A stretch of 64,000 bases of DNA from Certhia americana (lineage: Eukaryota; Chordata; Aves; Passeriformes; Certhiidae): the NCBI GenBank assembly GCA_018697195.1, contig CM031857.1, positions 91,266,461-91,330,460 of the forward strand, read 5' to 3'. The position numbers and the translations under genes were made by a program. Shown here piece after piece: positions 62,459 to 64,000 of this stretch; position 1 is the stretch's first letter; each line of letters begins with the position of its first letter. Below the pieces are notes generated by a model, which was not told the DNA's origin, ran no database searches, and saw only the letters and a list, made by a program, of their open reading frames with translations.

Positions 62459-63595
62459 GTAAGTTAAGTGGTGCATATTCAACTGTACTATTTTGGTCTA
62501 CGTTATCTAAATATCTCCTAAAAAGGTAATACCTACCTATTCTGTTAGAATGTAAAGGATGTACAACAGTTTCTGTTGACAGTGAACACAATTCTCTGTA
62601 CATTTCTCACTCTTCAATTATATGTGCCCTTGAATTTTTTTCTCTTAAGAATTCACTGGTATTTGATATGTTACATAAGCAAGGAATACAGCGTGTATTT
62701 CTAAGTCTCTGTCCCTGTTTTGCATCCTTTTTGTCAGTTTCATCTTACATAATATCTTTATCATTCAAATCCCAAATAATGTCACACATCCTTGAAGGGA
62801 GAAAAAAAAACAATCTGTATTTCCAGCAGTGCATGATTCAGCAGCTAGTAATAACAGTTCCAACTTTTTTTTCCTGTGTGGGGCAGTTTGTACAATTTTT
62901 TTGTTCTTTCATTTTCTGAGAGTAAAGACATCTGTAGATGTTTCAGTGTTTTACTATTTTTCTATAACACATAGATCAACTCAGTGCTCATAATCTTGCA
63001 GGTTTTCCACAAATGTTTGTAGGTATGTGCATCTAGATTCTGTCTCTAAAATAAAAACTAAATATTCTTTTGCTTGCCTTTTTTTTTTTTTAAAGGGATT
63101 TTTAAGGGATTCATTACTTGTAATGGTGAAAAATTTATTCTGAGAATTGACCTAAAGCTAAATTATACTGCTTTTTAAAATTCTAACTTCAATAAAATCT
63201 TTATAGTTTATTATAGACTTTAGTTAATATTTTCAAAGCATCTGTTCCTTTTAATTCACTTGCAGTTCTTGAACGTTCTTGACTTTTGGAATGCCTGTTA
63301 TATATACTTTTTGCTTGTTTTTCCTGGCTATTATCCAGTTAATTCCTTTTGTAATTACTTCTTGCTCTGTCCAGGATATGTTTTCTCTCTTGGTTTGCTG
63401 AAGCTTTTATTTATTCTAACTTCTAAAACTTCTTGGCCATGAAAATATTCAGCTGCTTTGAAATGCAGTTTTGTCTACCTTTCCTGCTCCACCAAACGTT
63501 TTGAAAGAAGAGATGAGTAGGGTGGAAGGGAAAGCCTGTAAGGAGAAAAGGAAAGCTCAGGGGTTACTTATTTTCAAACTGCATTTGCGTTTTTG
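62459..63595 (+). other. TUBGCP3: TUBGCP3 intron 9 (5' part)
   Basis: T-rich intronic sequence. No match to the expected next GCP3 segment was seen in any forward frame. A few poly-T runs are the only low-complexity features. Confidence 0.75.
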
Positions 63596-64000
63596 GTGGG
63601 TTGACCCTGGGCATCAGCCAGGCACCCACCCATCCTCTTGCTCCCCCTGTCTCTGAGGAACAGGGAGAAAATAGAAGGAAGACAAAAAGGCAAGTCAATC
63701 AAGTTAGTGACAGTTTAGAAGGGAAAGCAAAAGCTGTGCGTGCAAGCAAAGCAAAGTAGGGAATTCATTCACCACTTTCCATCAGCAGGCAGGTGTCCAG
63801 CTGCTTCTGGCAAGACACTTAACACTGGCTTGGGAAGAAAGATTCCATCACCACAAATGTTCCTATTTCCTTCTCCTTTCCCTGGCCTTTTTTCCCTGAG
63901 AAAGCTTTTTGTCCTCCATAAGCTTGGAAATGGTTTTCCAGGATTAGTTGCTATCCCAAAGAATGGAGTGAGTCTCGCTGGTGTGTAGTTTTATGGCTTC
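63596..64000. mobile_element. LTR-like avian repeat, cut by window end
   Basis: The composition changes abruptly at about 63596 (GTGGGTTGACCCTGGGCATC). What follows resembles a dispersed avian ERV LTR family, with CAGCCAGGCACCCACCC, GTGCGTGCAAGCAAAGC, GGAATTCATTCACCACTTTC and ATCAGCAGGCAGGTGTCCAG. The family is recalled from its general style rather than verified. The right end lies outside the window, and orientation is left open. Confidence 0.5.

Noticed and set aside
62459..64000. Next TUBGCP3 exon
   Set aside because: No forward-frame match to the expected GRIP1 continuation was found. The frames at 63471-63988 are in repeat-like sequence.

Overview
This is a 64 kb piece of a vertebrate, almost certainly bird, nuclear genome. 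The evidence is CR1 LINE remnants throughout (open-frame traces such as [11 protein letters not shown] and HWNRLPRE, and 3' tips of the CTATGATT / TTCTGTGA type), avian-style ERV LTRs, AT-rich non-coding DNA, and a spliced gene whose exons read as a close orthologue of vertebrate gamma-tubulin complex component 3 (GCP3). A passerine is plausible from the LTR styles but is not shown. There are no prokaryotic features.

Layout. Positions 1-31.1 kb are intergenic DNA with CR1 fragments (about 4.9-5.6, 7.9-8.3, 13.6 and 27.1-27.6 kb). Two different LTR-like elements in reverse orientation lie at 9.87-10.49 and 11.12-11.68 kb. One exon-like open segment with splice signals and a good Kozak start lies at 11.95-12.16 kb, and a small CpG-rich patch at 22.1-22.25 kb. 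At 31.1-32.5 kb lies a sequence that recurs in diverged form in TUBGCP3 intron 1 (36.97-37.58 kb). The upstream copy is split by a 761 bp solo LTR flanked by a 4 bp target-site duplication, and the intronic copy keeps the uninterrupted site. Next comes a minisatellite of about 16 units of 26 bp (32.51-32.94 kb), each built round a short inverted repeat, and then a CpG-island promoter with GC boxes, a YY1-type motif and a three-codon upstream ORF.

TUBGCP3 starts at 33,199 on the + strand and leaves the window. Nine coding exons were placed by reading frame and splice sites: 33199-33274, 43820-43927, 45749-45816, 48333-48410, 49024-49241, 52666-52838, 55610-55728, 58801-58926 and 62390-62458. 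Together they give 1,035 nt, or 345 codons in one continuous frame, which is the N-terminal helical region, the linker and the start of the GRIP1 (Spc97/Spc98) domain. The rest, about 560 residues by comparison with the human protein, lies downstream of the window. The introns hold several CR1 pieces in both orientations, and the last intron ends in another LTR-like sequence running off the edge.

No new multi-gene system was found. The most unusual material is the stack of structures in the 2 kb upstream of TUBGCP3 (duplicated block, LTR with an intact empty-site paralogue, hairpin minisatellite, minimal uORF) and the unassigned candidate exon near 12 kb.
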